Shown here one piece after another: positions 4,785 to 5,600 of a DNA stretch of 5,600 nt. Below the pieces are notes generated by a model. The model worked only from the letters and a program-made list of their open reading frames with translations, did not search any database and had not been told where the DNA came from. How positions within the stretch are numbered: the first letter of the stretch is position 1; the number at the start of each line of letters is the position of its first letter. Source of the stretch: Burkholderiaceae bacterium (lineage in GTDB: Bacteria; Pseudomonadota; Gammaproteobacteria; Burkholderiales; Burkholderiaceae_C); contig JALRFN010000260.1 in the NCBI GenBank assembly GCA_023268425.1, forward strand, positions 1 through 5,600, in the 5' to 3' direction. The position numbers were made by a program, and so were the translations under genes.

Positions 4785-5600
4785 TCAATCGGCTGTGACC
4801 GTGTCCTCAGGCTGAGGGGCACGAAACAGCGCGGGGGTTTTGGTCTTGGGGCGAATGTAGGCCGACAAACCACGTGCTTTGCCGGCTTTGCTCGGTGCCT
4901 GTGACTCCCAAGTGGGGGCCGGCGCTTCTGCGCTGGGCTCGTACGGCTTGTCAAACCAAGGGTCACGCGGCGCCATACGCGGCGCCCGATAAGCGGGTTT
5001 GTCGTCGGCGCTTTGCTTGTCTTCGTGTTGCCAATGGCGCTGGCCTTGGTTGCGCACGCCCTGGGGACGACCACCCCAAGCAATGGTTTCCACATCCGCC
5101 TTTTGATGCGTCAACTTCTCCACGTCGGCCAGCAAACGGTTGTCTGACGGCGCGACAAAGCTGACGGCCAGGCCTTCAGCCCCGGCGCGACCCGTGCGGC
5201 CGATGCGATGCACGTAGTCTTCGGCGTTGAAAGGAATGTCCACGTTGAACACCGCTGGCACATCCTTGATGTCCAAGCCGCGCGCAGCCACGTCGGTGCA
5301 GATCAAGAGCTGAACCTCGCCACGCTTGAACGCGTCCAAGGACTTCAAGCGCTCGTCTTGGCTCTTGTCGCCGTGCAGGGCGGCGGTTTTGAAGCCGTCA
5401 CGCTCCATGGCGCGAGCCAAGCGCGCGCAGCCCAATTTGCTGTTGACGAAGACAAAGGCCTGCTTGACATCCAACTCATGCACCAAATGGCACAAGGCTT
5501 TGCGCTTGTCGTCAGTGCCCACGGCAAAAAATCGCTGCGTCACGGTCGACGCCGTCTCGTTGGAGCGCGCAACTTCAATGGTGACCGGGTCTTGCAAATA
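4785..5600 (-). CDS. DEAD-box ATP-dependent RNA helicase, C-terminal half (cut by window edge)
   Basis: The visible 271 residues enter from the right edge and end at a TGA at 4787-4785. They hold helicase domain 2 of a DEAD-box RNA helicase, probably RhlE-like, an enzyme that unwinds short RNA duplexes in ribosome assembly or mRNA decay. Counting from the first visible residue: QAFVFVNSK at 47-55 (motif IV), CTDVAARGLDI at 101-111 (motif V), DYVHRIGRTGRAG at 128-140 (motif VI, with H131, R132, R135 and R138). The core ends near 165. A tail of about 100 residues follows, rich in Pro, Ala and charged residues, probably disordered, with DPWFDKPYEP at 213-222 and a basic patch RPKTKTPALFR. The Q, Walker A and DEAD motifs would lie beyond the window. 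The TTG at 5597 codes for an internal Leu in YLQDPVTIEVA and is not a start. The subfamily is inferred; DEAD-box membership is certain. Confidence 0.93.
   Translation of the reverse strand, partial: YLQDPVTIEVARSNETASTVTQRFFAVGTDDKRKALCHLVHELDVKQAFVFVNSKLGCARLARAMERDGFKTAALHGDKSQDERLKSLDAFKRGEVQLLICTDVAARGLDIKDVPAVFNVDIPFNAEDYVHRIGRTGRAGAEGLAVSFVAPSDNRLLADVEKLTHQKADVETIAWGGRPQGVRNQGQRHWQHEDKQSADDKPAYRAPRMAPRDPWFDKPYEPSAEAPAPTWESQAPSKAGKARGLSAYIRPKTKTPALFRAPQPEDTVTAD

Noticed and set aside
5595..5597. TTG as a start codon for the helicase fragment
   Set aside because: It is the Leu of an internal YLQDPVTIEVA segment in the linker to helicase domain 2; the frame continues past the window edge.

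Overview
The window reads as a stretch of ordinary chromosome from a GC-rich betaproteobacterium, most likely Burkholderiales and perhaps a freshwater Comamonadaceae. This placement is an inference from the GC-rich third codon positions, the gene style, and the helicase tail containing the segment DPWFDKPYEP. No transposase, integrase, phage gene, CRISPR array, rRNA or tRNA was seen. Six protein genes fill nearly all of the window.

Layout. (1) 1-331, minus: the N-terminal 110 residues of alanyl-tRNA synthetase (alaS), running off the left edge. (2) 332-471: a 140-bp divergent spacer with a TATAAT box for alaS, an imperfect dyad, and a clear ribosome binding site for the next gene. (3) 472-1962, plus: gabD, succinate-semialdehyde dehydrogenase, complete. 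(4) 1963-2093: a spacer with two hairpins, a 20-nt perfect palindrome and then a terminator-like 12-bp stem with a T-rich tail. (5) about 2094-2669, plus: an integral membrane protein of unknown function that vaguely resembles a stand-alone MASE1 sensor domain. (6) 2635-3939, minus: a CNNM/CorC-type membrane protein (DUF21, two CBS, CorC_HlyC), overlapping the previous gene tail to tail by 35 bp. (7) 3949-4779, plus: apaH, diadenosine tetraphosphatase, with its start codon only 9 bp from the divergent start of gene 6. (8) 4785-5600, minus: the C-terminal half of a DEAD-box RNA helicase, running off the right edge.

The genes do not form one pathway. Strand alternates at every gene boundary, so each is probably its own transcription unit. 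They cover translation (alaS), GABA or semialdehyde catabolism (gabD), membrane transport (CNNM/CorC), alarmone turnover (apaH) and RNA remodelling (helicase). No stretch over 300 bp lacks a gene.

I do not see a novel multi-gene system. The points most worth a second look are the very compact arrangement (9-bp divergent start-to-start gap without Shine-Dalgarno sequences, 35-bp convergent overlap, 5-bp convergent gap), the hairpin sitting across candidate starts of the unknown membrane protein, and a cofactor-site residue in GabD that suggests NAD rather than NADP.
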